The notes under the pieces were generated by a model. The model was not told the DNA's origin. It saw only the letters and a list, made by a program, of their open reading frames with translations, and ran no database searches. Made by a program: the position numbers and the translations under genes. Shown piece after piece: positions 1 to 8,222 of a stretch of DNA of 64,000 nucleotides. This DNA is from Methanoculleus sp. (GTDB lineage: Archaea; Halobacteriota; Methanomicrobia; Methanomicrobiales; Methanoculleaceae): NCBI RefSeq assembly GCF_030019085.1, contig NZ_JASEFJ010000007.1, positions 1-64,000 of the forward strand, in the 5' to 3' direction. Position 1 is the first letter of the stretch. Every line of letters starts with the position of its first letter.

Positions 1-76
1 TATTTATCGCTCATTATATAAAGATCTAACGGTTGTATGGGCGTATTTTCAGAAATGGGGGATTTTGATGTGGTGG

Positions 77-106
77 GTAAGAGCAACGTGTGTAAGAGCA
101 ACGTGT
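77..106 (+). repeat. 15-bp perfect tandem duplication at a gene start
   Basis: The 15-mer GTAAGAGCAACGTGT occurs twice head to tail (77-91 and 92-106), directly before or overlapping the start of the first gene. A TATA-like element, TTATATAA, lies near 14-21. Being five codons long, the duplication keeps reading frames intact, so it could shift the initiation site without destroying the gene. Confidence 0.8.
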
Positions 107-887
107 GGTGAAGGGGGTCCTGACCTGTTACAAATCGCTTTTGAAAGAGCGGCTCGCGAACTTCAATGGAGAGGATGAAGGCACCGAAAACCTCCAGAGG
201 GCCAACCTTGAGATCGTGGAGAGGGTCGCCGGGATCACCGCCGGGATAATGGAACAATACCAGCCGGGCGATCCTCTACCCAGGACGGGTTTTCCCGTGA
301 TGGGCGGGGAGACCGTACAGCCGCCTCCCTGGAAGGATGAGATGCAGTGGTTCATAGTAATCTCGACGCTGAAGGGGAACGGTCTGGCCGGAGAAGAGGG
401 CGGCAGGGTGATCCTGCAGAAGCGTGCAGACCCGGACAGCCTCTTGATGGCTCTTCCGGAGGATATCATAGATGGTATCGACCCCGAGATCCTCAAAGAG
501 CGCGGAATAACTGCGAACATGACCGTCTCTTCGGTTCCAGAATACCGGCTGCTGTTCGATCCTGAGGCGGTCCTTGAAGCGGATCTCGAGGATATCGACG
601 ATCTTGCATTGCAACTCGATCTCGATCCTGACACCCACGCAACGTTTCGCGAGACGGTCTTCCTGAAACAACTTGTTGCCACGAGAGTGCAGGAGGCCAT
701 CGAGGATCGCGGAACCCTGACTCCGGAAGAGGTTGCCGAGATCCTGAAAGAGAGCGTTATAGAAGATCCCGACGGAATATGGACGATATCACTGAATCTT
801 TCCCCGGAGTTTGTGAAAGGCGTCCTTGAAGACCTCAGGAAAATCGGCCTGCTGAGTAAGAAGGGCACCGAATTCCGCAGAGTATAG
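105..887 (+). CDS. Conserved-looking protein of unknown function
   Basis: This 260-residue protein is soluble, acidic and largely helical, and I do not recognise its family. There is no signal peptide or membrane segment. The last 60 residues (TPEEVAEILKESV, then FVKGVLEDLRKIGLLSKKG) look like a winged-helix or other small helical domain, which is only an impression. The start is uncertain: two GTG codons at 105 and 108 sit at the end of the 15-bp tandem repeat and no clear ribosome binding site is visible. Coding quality is good across the middle, and the antisense frame of similar length has an arginine/serine-rich shadow composition. Confidence 0.6.
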   Translation: MVKGVLTCYKSLLKERLANFNGEDEGTENLQRANLEIVERVAGITAGIMEQYQPGDPLPRTGFPVMGGETVQPPPWKDEMQWFIVISTLKGNGLAGEEGGRVILQKRADPDSLLMALPEDIIDGIDPEILKERGITANMTVSSVPEYRLLFDPEAVLEADLEDIDDLALQLDLDPDTHATFRETVFLKQLVATRVQEAIEDRGTLTPEEVAEILKESVIEDPDGIWTISLNLSPEFVKGVLEDLRKIGLLSKKGTEFRRV

Positions 888-1133
888 GTGTGCCGGTGCC
901 CTGACCGAAAATTTCGTTATGGTGTCGCCTGATCATGGGTTCCTCCCATGAAGGATTCTCCGATACGCGTCCAGGGAGGCCATCAATCCAGTTCCTTCAG
1001 GCGATGCCCCGGTTTGATGAGCGTCGCCCGGGAGTGGTAAGACCTCACAGACACTCTTATTTATCACCAGAGAGCGAAGATCTCTCCTCATGTTGCGGCC
1101 GTGGAAACGCTCTGATCGCTTTATAGGGGTGAG

Positions 1134-1742
1134 GTGAGCGTGATCGAGGCTACCCTTCGCGGATGGACGAACGGCATGCTGACATGGCTGGCAGCCCTCA
1201 TCGGCCGAACAGGGGTTAGCCCAAACGCACTCACGGTGACAGGGTTTCTCGGGATGGCGGTCGCAGGTCTCCTCTGTGCACGGGGATCTTTTGTCGCCGC
1301 TGGCCTCTTCGTTGCAGCATCCAGTCTCTTTGACGCCCTGGACGGGGCACTTGCCAGGACTACCGGTGCCATCTCCCCTTTCGGTGCCTTCCTCGACTCA
1401 TTCCTGGACCGCTACGCTGAGGCCGTGGTATATGCGGGGCTGCTCGTCTACTACGCCGGCGCCGCGAACGCGTGGGGTGTAGAGGCTGCGTTTGCCGCCG
1501 CTATAGGCTCACTGATGGTGAGTTACGCCCGCGCCAGGGCGGAGGGGATCGGGATAGACTGCCGGGCCGGTCTCTTTGCCCGTGCGGAGCGGATCGTGGT
1601 CATCATCATTGGCCTCCTGACCGGCCTCATCCTCCCGGCGCTCGTAGTCCTGGCGATCGCGACGAATGCCACCGCGATCGAGCGGCTCATCCGTGTCAGG
1701 CGGGCTACGCTCTCCCCGCCACGGTCGCCGGGGTCATCCTGA
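1134..1742 (+). CDS. CDP-alcohol phosphatidyltransferase (archaetidylinositol phosphate synthase type)
   Basis: Membrane enzyme of archaeal polar lipid synthesis, probably joining CDP-archaeol to an inositol-phosphate head group. The CDP-alcohol phosphotransferase signature DGx2ARx8Gx3Dx3D is complete: D70, G71, A74, R75, G84, D88 and D92. It is followed by hydrophobic segments at about 95-135 and 155-185. At 202 residues it has the normal family length. GTG start after a GGGGTGAG ribosome binding site. It is monocistronic as far as can be seen, 100 bp before purA. The head-group specificity (inositol phosphate versus serine or glycerol) cannot be fixed from sequence alone. Confidence 0.85.
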   Translation: MSVIEATLRGWTNGMLTWLAALIGRTGVSPNALTVTGFLGMAVAGLLCARGSFVAAGLFVAASSLFDALDGALARTTGAISPFGAFLDSFLDRYAEAVVYAGLLVYYAGAANAWGVEAAFAAAIGSLMVSYARARAEGIGIDCRAGLFARAERIVVIIIGLLTGLILPALVVLAIATNATAIERLIRVRRATLSPPRSPGSS

Positions 1743-1871
1743 GCGTTTCAGGCATTTTTCCCATCGGGGAAAGACGCAAACAAACGCGAAAAGTGCAATT
1801 AAACCCGGCACAGGCCAGGCACATTCGATGTTTTTATCAGCATGTATCGCTCTATCCTACTTGATAGAAGA

Positions 1872-2882
1872 ATGAGTTGTAGTATTATCGTCGGCGGGTT
1901 CTTTGGTGACGAGGGGAAAGGAAAGATCGTGGCCCACATCGCTCACCACGATAGACCATCCATCATCTCCAGGGGCGGTGTCGGTCCAAATGCTGGGCAT
2001 ACCGTTAGAATAGGAGAGAAAGAATACGGTGTCAGGATGGTCCCATCGGGGTTCGTATACCCGGGCGCAACCCTCATGATCGGGAGTGGCGTGCTCGTCG
2101 ACCCCCGGGTCTTCCTTCATGAGATCGACCTGGTCGGTGTTCGTGACAGGATCTTCGTCGACGGCCGCTGTGGCGTCATCGAGGAGGAACATATTGCACG
2201 CGACAGGGGAAGCGAGCATCTCAGGAACAGGATTGGGAGCACCGGGACGGGATGCGGCCCTGCAAACGCGGATCGTGTCCTCCGACTGGCGAGGCAGGCA
2301 AAAGACCTCCCAGAACTCGCAGATTTTGTCACCGACGTTGCCGAGAGGATCAACCGCGCCCTGGATAATGACGAGGTGGTTCTCCTGGAGGGGACCCAGG
2401 GATTCGGGATCTCGCTCTACTTCGGGACTTACCCATTTGTAACGAGCAAGGACACCTCCGCCTCGCAGATCGCCGCCGACAATGGTGTCGGCCCCACCAG
2501 GATCGACGACGTCATCGTCGTCTTCAAGGCCTACCCGACCCGGGTCGGTGAAGGGCCGTTCTCCACCGAGATGCCAGCAGAGCGGTCGCATGAACTCGGG
2601 ATCGAGGAGTTCGGTACAGTCACACACCGTCAGCGGCGTATCGGCACCTGGGATGGAGAGATGGCACGCTACTCGGCGATGATCAACGGCTGCACCCAGG
2701 CGGCAATCACAGGCATAGACCGTATAGACCCGGCCTGTTTTGGCGTAACGGAGTATGAGCGGCTGACAAAAACGGCGAAGGCGTTCATCGAGCAGGCAGA
2801 AGAGGATATTGGCAGGCCTGTCACCCTGATCTCGACCGGGCCTGAACTATCCCAGATCATCGATCTACGGGGTGAAGTATGA
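1872..2882 (+). CDS. purA: Adenylosuccinate synthetase
   Basis: GTP-dependent ligase converting IMP and aspartate to adenylosuccinate in AMP synthesis. The N-terminal P-loop GDEGKGK (residues 12-18) follows IIVGGFF, and the HT of NAGHTVR and the TGCGP, EGTQGFG and KAYPTRVGEG blocks are all present. The ATG at 1872 gives 336 residues, typical of the short archaeal form. An upstream in-frame ATG at 1842 would add ten residues before the P-loop strand and is less likely. A TATA-like TTTTTATC at about 1830 would put transcription start close to 1858. The stop overlaps the next gene in an ATGA. Confidence 0.95.
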   Translation: MSCSIIVGGFFGDEGKGKIVAHIAHHDRPSIISRGGVGPNAGHTVRIGEKEYGVRMVPSGFVYPGATLMIGSGVLVDPRVFLHEIDLVGVRDRIFVDGRCGVIEEEHIARDRGSEHLRNRIGSTGTGCGPANADRVLRLARQAKDLPELADFVTDVAERINRALDNDEVVLLEGTQGFGISLYFGTYPFVTSKDTSASQIAADNGVGPTRIDDVIVVFKAYPTRVGEGPFSTEMPAERSHELGIEEFGTVTHRQRRIGTWDGEMARYSAMINGCTQAAITGIDRIDPACFGVTEYERLTKTAKAFIEQAEEDIGRPVTLISTGPELSQIIDLRGEV

Positions 2883-3064
2883 GAAGAAGCCTGATGGAGA
2901 TCCTCTGCTGTCCTGTCTGCAAGGGTGAACTCACACTCTCCGTGACCGAAGAGAGAGAGGAGGAGGTGCTTGAGGGCAGCCTCAGGTGTACAGCGTGCGG
3001 CGTTGATTACCCCATAAGCGAGGGTATCCCGAACCTCCTCCCGCAAACAGGATGCGAGGACTGA
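2879..3064 (+). CDS. Trm112-family small zinc protein
   Basis: A 61-residue protein with two CxxC knuckles (C11/C14 and C37/C40) in the pattern LCCPVCKGEL...LRCTACGVDYPISEGIPNLLP, the hallmark of Trm112/YcaR-like proteins. In eukaryotes and archaea, Trm112 binds and activates SAM-dependent methyltransferases acting on tRNA, rRNA or release factor. It is translationally coupled to purA (ATGA overlap), a placement that may only be for co-expression. Archaea can carry more than one member, so the methyltransferase partner is not deducible here. Confidence 0.85.
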   Translation: MRRSLMEILCCPVCKGELTLSVTEEREEEVLEGSLRCTACGVDYPISEGIPNLLPQTGCED

Positions 3065-3074
3065 AAGATAGCAG

Positions 3075-3599
3075 ATGCCTGAGATTCATCTAAACCGTCG
3101 GGGGATCAATTCCATTGAGGTGCCGCATGAGGTTGAGGTAACAGCGGGGAGTGATCTCGTTCTGAATCTCATAAACCACGGTTCGCCGCTGCACATCACA
3201 CTCGCCTCGACGAACTCCTCGACCTTCACCGGATTCTTCCACGAGAATCTCTACGTGAACGGGACAGAGGAGTTTCGCATCCCCATCAGGGAGAACGCCT
3301 CCCCCGGCGTCTTTACAGTTCAGGTTGTCACCGGATACGGCACCCGACGACAGGAGTTCCGGGTCGTCGTCAGGGGACGGCCGGTACCGGCCCCCGAACC
3401 GGCAAGGACACCCGCTCAGGCTGCCGAACTTGCTACATCGAGGAGTTTGAATTACTCTCTCCCTGTAATCATTCTCGTTATTGCTGCCGCTGTACTCTAC
3501 GGGCTCTGGGTTGTCTACAGGGCTGATATCCTGAACGCCGCTGCTTTCGTGGCGCTGCTCCTCGGAGTCATCCTTGCATGGCTGCGGCAGCGTTCGTAG
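3075..3599 (+). CDS. Membrane-anchored beta-domain protein, unknown function
   Basis: A 174-residue protein. Residues 1-100 look like a beta-sandwich (alternating short strands such as HEVEVTAGSDLVLNLINHGSPLHITLAS). A proline/alanine-rich linker follows at 103-122, and two hydrophobic helices lie at about 128-146 and 151-170. There is no N-terminal signal peptide, so the soluble domain is probably cytoplasmic unless an unusual topology applies. The architecture resembles a family of uncharacterised euryarchaeal proteins (DUF7524-like, from memory). It overlaps cbiB by 22 bp. Confidence 0.65.
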   Translation: MPEIHLNRRGINSIEVPHEVEVTAGSDLVLNLINHGSPLHITLASTNSSTFTGFFHENLYVNGTEEFRIPIRENASPGVFTVQVVTGYGTRRQEFRVVVRGRPVPAPEPARTPAQAAELATSRSLNYSLPVIILVIAAAVLYGLWVVYRADILNAAAFVALLLGVILAWLRQRS

Positions 3600-4498
3600 T
3601 TGCCGCGGCGCTGCTGGTGGACCGTCTGGTCGGTGATCCGCAGTCCCGATACCACCCGGTGGCGCTCCTGGGCCGGTTCATCGGCTTTTGGGGTGTTCCG
3701 ATGCGTTACCCACGGGGCCTTCAGCGAGCAGCGGGGGTCGCCGGAGCCGTTCTGACCGCTGCGCTATTTGCCGCTCCGTTTGCCCTCGTCCAGGTTGCGG
3801 CGCCGATGTGGGTATACCTAATCATCGCACCCTTCCTGCTGAAGGTCTGCCTTGCCTGGCGAGCGCTCGAGGAGCATACCACGGCCGTGGTTCGGGCGCT
3901 CGAGGAAGGGGGGGTCGATGCCGGCCGGGCACGGGCCGGGATGATGGTGAGTCGGGATACGGCGCACCTCGACCAGGAACACGTCCTCTCGGCCGCCTAT
4001 GAGTCGATGACCGAGAACCTTGTCGACAGCATCATCTCACCGCTCTTCTACTTTGGTCTATTCGGACTTACGGGCGCCGCGGTATTCCGGGCGATCAACA
4101 CCATGGACGCGATGCTGGGTTACCGGGACGAACGGCTCCGACTGGGATGGTTTCCGGCCCGTGCCGATGATATCGCAAACTTCATCCCTGCGCGGCTGAC
4201 GGGGCTGGTCCTTCTCGCCTACTTTGGGGCAAAAGGCCGGTTCACGCCGGCGCTGGAGGTGCTCCGCCGGGATGCAAAGAATCGACCCGGGTTCAATGGG
4301 GGGATCCCGATGGCCATCATAGCCGGCGGGGTTGGGATCAGGTTCGAGAAACCCGGTGTCTACACCATAGGTAACCCCGAGAAAACACTTGAGGAAGCAG
4401 GTGCCGATATCGTCTCTGCGGTCAGGGCAGCGGTGATCGTCTTTACCATCCTTGAGATCGCCACACTATTTTTATTGTGGTTAATGAACCATACATGA
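3578..4498 (+). CDS. cbiB: Adenosylcobinamide-phosphate synthase
   Basis: Integral membrane enzyme attaching the aminopropanol(-phosphate) arm to adenosylcobyric acid in cobamide synthesis. The family N-terminus is clear: VDRLVGDPQSRYHPVALLGRFI. Further hallmarks are MVSRDT, ESMTENLVDSIISPLFY and INTMDAMLGYRDERLRLGWFPARADDIANFIPARLTG. At 306 residues with several membrane helices it has the usual length. It overlaps the preceding gene by 22 bp and sits 3 bp before pdxS, so several cofactor genes may be co-transcribed. A methanogen needs corrinoid for methyl transfer, which fits. Confidence 0.93.
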   Translation: MAAAAFVVAAALLVDRLVGDPQSRYHPVALLGRFIGFWGVPMRYPRGLQRAAGVAGAVLTAALFAAPFALVQVAAPMWVYLIIAPFLLKVCLAWRALEEHTTAVVRALEEGGVDAGRARAGMMVSRDTAHLDQEHVLSAAYESMTENLVDSIISPLFYFGLFGLTGAAVFRAINTMDAMLGYRDERLRLGWFPARADDIANFIPARLTGLVLLAYFGAKGRFTPALEVLRRDAKNRPGFNGGIPMAIIAGGVGIRFEKPGVYTIGNPEKTLEEAGADIVSAVRAAVIVFTILEIATLFLLWLMNHT

Positions 4499-4501
4499 AC
4501 A

Positions 4502-5398
4502 ATGAAACTGGAGGAACTCAGATTTGGCACCGAGCTCATCAAGCGCGGCTTTGCGTCGATGCAGAAGGGAGGCGTCATCATGGACGTGGTCAACGCAGAG
4601 CAGGCGCATGTCGCTGAGGATGCCGGTGCCGTCGCCGTCATGGCACTTGAGCGCGTCCCGGCCGATATCAGAGCAACCGGTGGCGTGGCCCGCATGGCCG
4701 ACCCACAGAAGATAATCGAGATCATGGATGCGGTCTCCATCCCGGTTATGGGGAAAGTCCGGATCGGCCATTTCGTCGAGGCGCAGGTTCTGGAGGCCCT
4801 CGGCGTGGATATGATCGACGAGAGTGAAGTGCTGACCCCGGCAGACGAGCAGTTCCATATCGATAAGACCAGGTTCTCGATACCGTTCGTCTGCGGAGCC
4901 CGCGATCTCGGAGAGGCGCTGCGCCGGATCAACGAGGGAGCGGCGATGATCCGGACAAAGGGAGAGGCAGGGACCGGCAACGTGGTTGAGGCAGTCCGCC
5001 ACATGCGGGCGATCATGGGCGGGATCCGGGCGCTGAAAGGGATGGACAACCAGGAACTCATTGCCCGTGCCCGCGAGATCGAGGCGCCGGCGGACCTGGT
5101 CATCGAGTGTGCGAAACTCGGCAGACTCCCGGTGGTGAACTTCTCCGCCGGCGGTATCGCGACCCCTGCTGACGCCGCGTTGATGATGCAGCTTGGGGCT
5201 GACGGGGTATTCGTCGGGTCGGGGATCTTCAAATCCTCAAACCCGGAGGCGACCGCCAGGGCGATCGTGGAGGCGGTGAACCACTACGACGACCCGAAGG
5301 TCATCGCCGGGGTGAGCAGGGGTCTTGGCGAGGCGATGAAGGGCCTCGACGTCCACACGCTCAGGGAAGAAGAGGTGCTGCAGACCCGTGGGCGTTAA
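4502..5398 (+). CDS. pdxS: Pyridoxal 5'-phosphate synthase, synthase subunit
   Basis: TIM-barrel subunit that builds PLP from ribose 5-phosphate, glyceraldehyde 3-phosphate and ammonia. Near-complete family match: [31 protein letters not shown], the lysine in [11 protein letters not shown] (K85), [16 protein letters not shown], and the phosphate-binding [27 protein letters not shown]. 298 residues, full length. It overlaps pdxT by 11 bp, which fits a stoichiometric complex in which ammonia is channelled from PdxT. Confidence 0.97.
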   Translation: MKLEELRFGTELIKRGFASMQKGGVIMDVVNAEQAHVAEDAGAVAVMALERVPADIRATGGVARMADPQKIIEIMDAVSIPVMGKVRIGHFVEAQVLEALGVDMIDESEVLTPADEQFHIDKTRFSIPFVCGARDLGEALRRINEGAAMIRTKGEAGTGNVVEAVRHMRAIMGGIRALKGMDNQELIARAREIEAPADLVIECAKLGRLPVVNFSAGGIATPADAALMMQLGADGVFVGSGIFKSSNPEATARAIVEAVNHYDDPKVIAGVSRGLGEAMKGLDVHTLREEEVLQTRGR

Positions 5399-5966
5399 GG
5401 TTGGCGTTCTCGCGCTCCAGGGCGATGTCGCCGAGCACATCGCGGCATTTCGAGATGCTCTCAGCGATAGACCGGGCTCTTCTGTTGTCCCCCTCCGAAA
5501 GGCTGCAGACCTGGCAGGGCTTGACGCGCTCGCGATACCGGGCGGCGAGTCGACCACCATCTCCCGACTGATCGTGAAGAACGGGCTGTACGAGGCACTC
5601 AGAGAGTTTGAGGGCGGCGTATTTGCGACCTGCGCAGGCATGGTCCTTACTGCGGATAGGGTTGACGACACCCGTGTGCGGCCTCTCGGCCTCATTCCCA
5701 TGCGCGTCGAGCGCAACGCCTTCGGGCGGCAGGTGGACTCCCGCGAGGCGCTGCTGGAGGTGAAGGGGCTTGCAGAACCATTCAGGGCTGTCTTCATCCG
5801 GGCACCGGTGGCAACGGAGGTAGGCCCCGGTGTCGAGGTGCTCGCCCGCATCCCTGAGGGGATCGTCGCCGCAAGAAGCGGGCGGCATATGGCGTTTGCC
5901 TTCCACCCAGAACTCGGCGGGGATCTTCGACTGCACCGGATGTTTCTTCAGGGGCTCGAGGTATAA
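5388..5966 (+). CDS. pdxT: Pyridoxal 5'-phosphate synthase, glutaminase subunit
   Basis: Class I glutamine amidotransferase that supplies ammonia to PdxS. Visible are [18 protein letters not shown] (52-57), the nucleophile C82 in ATCAGMVL, and the His/Glu pair in [10 protein letters not shown] (about H173 and E175). 192 residues, normal length. The start is GTG at 5388 inside the end of pdxS, preceded by purine-rich sequence (GAAGAGGTG). Confidence 0.96.
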   Translation: MGVKVGVLALQGDVAEHIAAFRDALSDRPGSSVVPLRKAADLAGLDALAIPGGESTTISRLIVKNGLYEALREFEGGVFATCAGMVLTADRVDDTRVRPLGLIPMRVERNAFGRQVDSREALLEVKGLAEPFRAVFIRAPVATEVGPGVEVLARIPEGIVAARSGRHMAFAFHPELGGDLRLHRMFLQGLEV

Positions 5967-5992
5967 GGCATGCCGCGCTCGCGGCCCTATTT

Positions 5993-6379
5993 TCAACCCT
6001 CGCCGAGATCTATCCGCCGGCCAAGGACCCTACGCCCCATCTCAGTGAGGCTGTAGATGATCCAGTTACCCTGGGCCTCGCCAGCGATAAGCCCGGCCCT
6101 CTTCAGGACGCCGAGGTGGTAGGAGAGTTTTGAGTCAGATATCCCGAGCACCACCCTGATTACGCAGACGCAGAGAGGCTGGATGGCAAGCATCACCAGG
6201 ATCTTGAGCCTGATGGGATCGGCAAGTGCGCGGTAAAGAGCGCTCTCCCGCTCCAGCGCCTCATCGCGCGGAAGGCTTCCGGTCAGCCCCATGATCCCGC
6301 CGCACCGCTCCAGCGCCTCCGCAACCTCCTGAGGAAGGGGTAGGGGCTCTTCCACGGACTCTCGTTTCTTTGCCACCAC
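5993..6379 (-). CDS. arsR: ArsR-family transcriptional repressor
   Basis: Winged-helix repressor, probably releasing DNA when arsenite or antimonite binds. The core reads LADPIRLKILVMLAIQPLCVCVIRVVLGISDSKLSYHLGVLKRAGLI. The C70-x-C72 pair in helix 3 matches the classic ELCVC arsenite-binding site of ArsR, and SDSKLSYHLGVLKRAG is the recognition helix. 128 residues, with a non-conserved N-terminal tail. The start is one of two consecutive GTG codons (6379/6376). It is divergent from the ars operon, and the intergenic region carries TATA boxes and a TTTCATAC motif (listed separately). Confidence 0.9.
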   Translation of the reverse strand: MVAKKRESVEEPLPLPQEVAEALERCGGIMGLTGSLPRDEALERESALYRALADPIRLKILVMLAIQPLCVCVIRVVLGISDSKLSYHLGVLKRAGLIAGEAQGNWIIYSLTEMGRRVLGRRIDLGEG

Positions 6380-6401
6380 TGTAATCTTCCCGATTCACAG
6401 T

Positions 6402-6426
6402 GGTATGAAAAGAGGCAGTATATACC
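6402..6426 (-). promoter_or_regulatory. arsR promoter with overlapping TTTCATAC half-site
   Basis: On the minus strand a TATA element GTATATAC (6418-6425) lies about 40 bp upstream of the arsR GTG. The sequence CTTTTCATAC (about 6402-6411) follows it, between the TATA box and the expected transcription start near 6396. The same TTTCATAC half-site forms part of the inverted repeat before arsC, so this is a candidate autoregulatory site. Confidence 0.45.
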
Positions 6427-6499
6427 TTCGCCAGGACAGTTCGCCGATCTACACCCACGGTCCTCCGGTGAGGCAAAAACCCTATCCGGAGACACTCCC

Positions 6500-6508
6500 T
6501 TATAAAAA
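6500..6508 (+). promoter_or_regulatory. TATA box for the ars operon
   Basis: TTATAAAAA in an otherwise GC-rich region, 88-96 bp before arsC. Archaeal spacing would put transcription start near 6530, leaving a leader of about 65 nt that contains the inverted repeat at 6560. Confidence 0.5.
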
Positions 6509-6559
6509 CCACATGATGCCCGTTAGAGCTACAGGCATACCGGATGAAAATCAGGGGTC

Positions 6560-6575
6560 ACTTTCATACGAAAGT
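6560..6575 (+). promoter_or_regulatory. Perfect inverted repeat ACTTTC-ATAC-GAAAGT, candidate ArsR operator
   Basis: Six-base arms with a four-base spacer, 20 bp before the arsC ATG and downstream of the predicted transcription start. The TTTCATAC half is repeated in front of arsR. Imperfect dyads of this size are typical ArsR/SmtB operators. The assignment rests on position and symmetry, not on a known archaeal consensus. Confidence 0.5.
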
Positions 6576-6595
6576 AGGTAAGAGGTGAGTATGCG

Positions 6596-7006
6596 ATGAA
6601 GAAGAGAGTGCTCTTTGTCTGCACCCACAACGCCGCCCGTTCACAGATGGCGGAGGGCTACCTTAACGCCAGGTACGGCGACCGTTATCAGGGCTTCTCC
6701 GCCGGCACCAAACCCGGAAGACTGAATCCTTACGCCGTCAGTGCCATGGCCGAGATCGGGATCGATATCTCCGGCCACCGCGCAAAAGACATCTCCGAGT
6801 TCGATGGAGAGGAGATGGACTACCTTGTGGCCATATGCGAAGGCGGTCTCTGTCCGGTGTTTCCATGGGCAAAGGAAGAGATTCACCGTGAGTTCCCTGA
6901 CCCCTCGAGACTTTCCGGCACCGAGGAGGAGATAATGGCTGGAATCCGGCGTATCCGGGACGATATCACCGCATGGATCCATTCGACATTCGGGGCATCA
7001 GGATAG
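6596..7006 (+). CDS. arsC: Arsenate reductase, low-molecular-weight phosphatase type
   Basis: Reduces arsenate to arsenite for export. The P-loop CTHNAARS (C9 to R15, CX5R) opens the protein, and the redox-relay cysteines C81 and C86 in AICEGGLCPVFPW resemble C82/C89 of the thioredoxin-coupled enzymes. The spacing is shorter than in those bacterial enzymes. The PDP motif near 103 (REFPDPSR) supplies the general acid. 136 residues, normal length, with RBS GAGGTGA. First gene of a seven-gene arsenic operon. Confidence 0.9.
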   Translation: MKKRVLFVCTHNAARSQMAEGYLNARYGDRYQGFSAGTKPGRLNPYAVSAMAEIGIDISGHRAKDISEFDGEEMDYLVAICEGGLCPVFPWAKEEIHREFPDPSRLSGTEEEIMAGIRRIRDDITAWIHSTFGASG

Positions 7007-7120
7007 CAGTTTCGCAGTTCAACTTTTGTTGAAATAGCAACCTTGATATCCATGTGCCGCACAATTAATTCAAACAAAATTGAAACACCCGGTAAACCTG
7101 CCGGAGCGGACGGGATAATC

Positions 7121-7273
7121 ATGACAGACAAAAATGAGAATAAAAATACTGGCGGAATCGGATCAAGGCTGAAGACCATTTTTTCATCCGAATGTGGCTG
7201 CGGCGAGGGCTGCTGCGGCACCAGGATCGTCCCGAAGGATAAGAAGGAAGGCCCGGCGACGAAAGAAGAGTAA
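7121..7273 (+). CDS. Tiny cysteine-rich protein of the arsenic operon
   Basis: A 50-residue hydrophilic protein (MTDKNENKNTGG...) with a central cluster CGCGEGCCG that looks like a thiol metal or arsenite ligand site. An in-frame ATG at 7043 would add 26 residues, but ATG 7121 follows an extended gap and gives the more natural polar N-terminus. It lies 22 bp before the permease gene. Function unknown; a metallochaperone or arsenite-binding role is a guess from context. Confidence 0.55.
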   Translation: MTDKNENKNTGGIGSRLKTIFSSECGCGEGCCGTRIVPKDKKEGPATKEE

Positions 7274-7295
7274 ACACCCGGCAGCGGAGTCACCT

Positions 7296-8201
7296 GTGGA
7301 CATCCTGACCACACTTGCCATCGCCGGACAGTTCTTCGTTGAGATAGCCGCCGAACTTATCCTGCTCTTTATCGGCATCACCTTCCTCGTCGGGCTGCTT
7401 CAGGCCTACATCCCTGAAGAGCGGATACGGCGTGCCCTTGCCGGAAGGCAGCAGGGTGTGGGGAATATCGTCGCTGCAGGGTTCGGGGCACTCACCCCGT
7501 TCTGCTCCTGCTCGACAATCCCCATCCTGCTGGGGCTCCTTGAGGTTGGGATCCCGTTCGGGGTCTGCATGTCGTTCCTCTTTGCCTCCCCGCTCTTAAG
7601 CCCGGTGATCCTGGCGCTCCTGCTCGCGCTTGTGGGAGTGGTCCCGACGGTGATCTACTGCGCCGTCACATTTACCTCCGCAGTCATTATAGGCCTGCTC
7701 CTGGAGCGGTTCGGCTACGGGAGTTACGTCAAGGACGTGATGGTCGAAGGACGCCCGGAACCCTGCGATTGTGCAAGCAGCCACGGCGTCCGGATCCGGA
7801 GAGCATTCTCATTCGCGGTCAACCTCTTCAAACAGGTCTTCCCCTACCTCATCCTGGGCGCCGGGATCGGAGCGTTCATCTACGGGTTCATCCCCGGCGA
7901 CCTGATCGTCGCGCTTGCTGGACCTGAGAACCCCTTTGCCATCCCGGTGGCGGCTGTTATAGGGATACCGATGTACATCCGGGTTGAGACGCTCATACCG
8001 GTGAGCGCTGTCCTCCTTGAAAAGGGGATGGGAACCGGCGCTGTGATGGCACTGATCATCGGCGGCGCCGGGGCGAGCATTCCGGAGGTGACGCTTATTG
8101 CGGCAATCTTTGAGCGGAGGCTGGTCGCCGTCTTTGTGGCGACGATCCTCACGGTCGCCATCTTTGCCGGTGTCCTCTTCCAGTTACTCAGCATGATCTG
8201 A
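7296..8201 (+). CDS. ArsP-type (DUF318/UPF0718) permease
   Basis: A roughly 301-residue membrane protein with eight or more hydrophobic segments. The permease signature GALTPFCSCSTIPILLGLLEVGIPFGVCMSFLFASPLLSPV is present, with the paired cysteines of FCSCS. Members of this family include ArsP, which exports trivalent organoarsenicals. The ars context supports export of an arsenic species or related metalloid. GTG at 7296 is preferred because the longer upstream reading (from 7194) is arginine-rich and overlaps the previous gene. A central loop with EPCDCASSHG adds another cysteine pair. Confidence 0.8.
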   Translation: MDILTTLAIAGQFFVEIAAELILLFIGITFLVGLLQAYIPEERIRRALAGRQQGVGNIVAAGFGALTPFCSCSTIPILLGLLEVGIPFGVCMSFLFASPLLSPVILALLLALVGVVPTVIYCAVTFTSAVIIGLLLERFGYGSYVKDVMVEGRPEPCDCASSHGVRIRRAFSFAVNLFKQVFPYLILGAGIGAFIYGFIPGDLIVALAGPENPFAIPVAAVIGIPMYIRVETLIPVSAVLLEKGMGTGAVMALIIGGAGASIPEVTLIAAIFERRLVAVFVATILTVAIFAGVLFQLLSMI

Positions 8202-8222
8202 TCAGGTTGTGGAGCAGATAGA

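Noticed and set aside
128-868. Long minus-strand frame opposite the first gene
   Set aside because: It is rich in Ser and Arg, has no recognisable motif, and mirrors the codon pattern of the better plus-strand frame.
935-1126. 63-residue frame before the CDP-alcohol transferase gene
   Set aside because: No promoter or RBS and arginine/proline-rich composition without motif.
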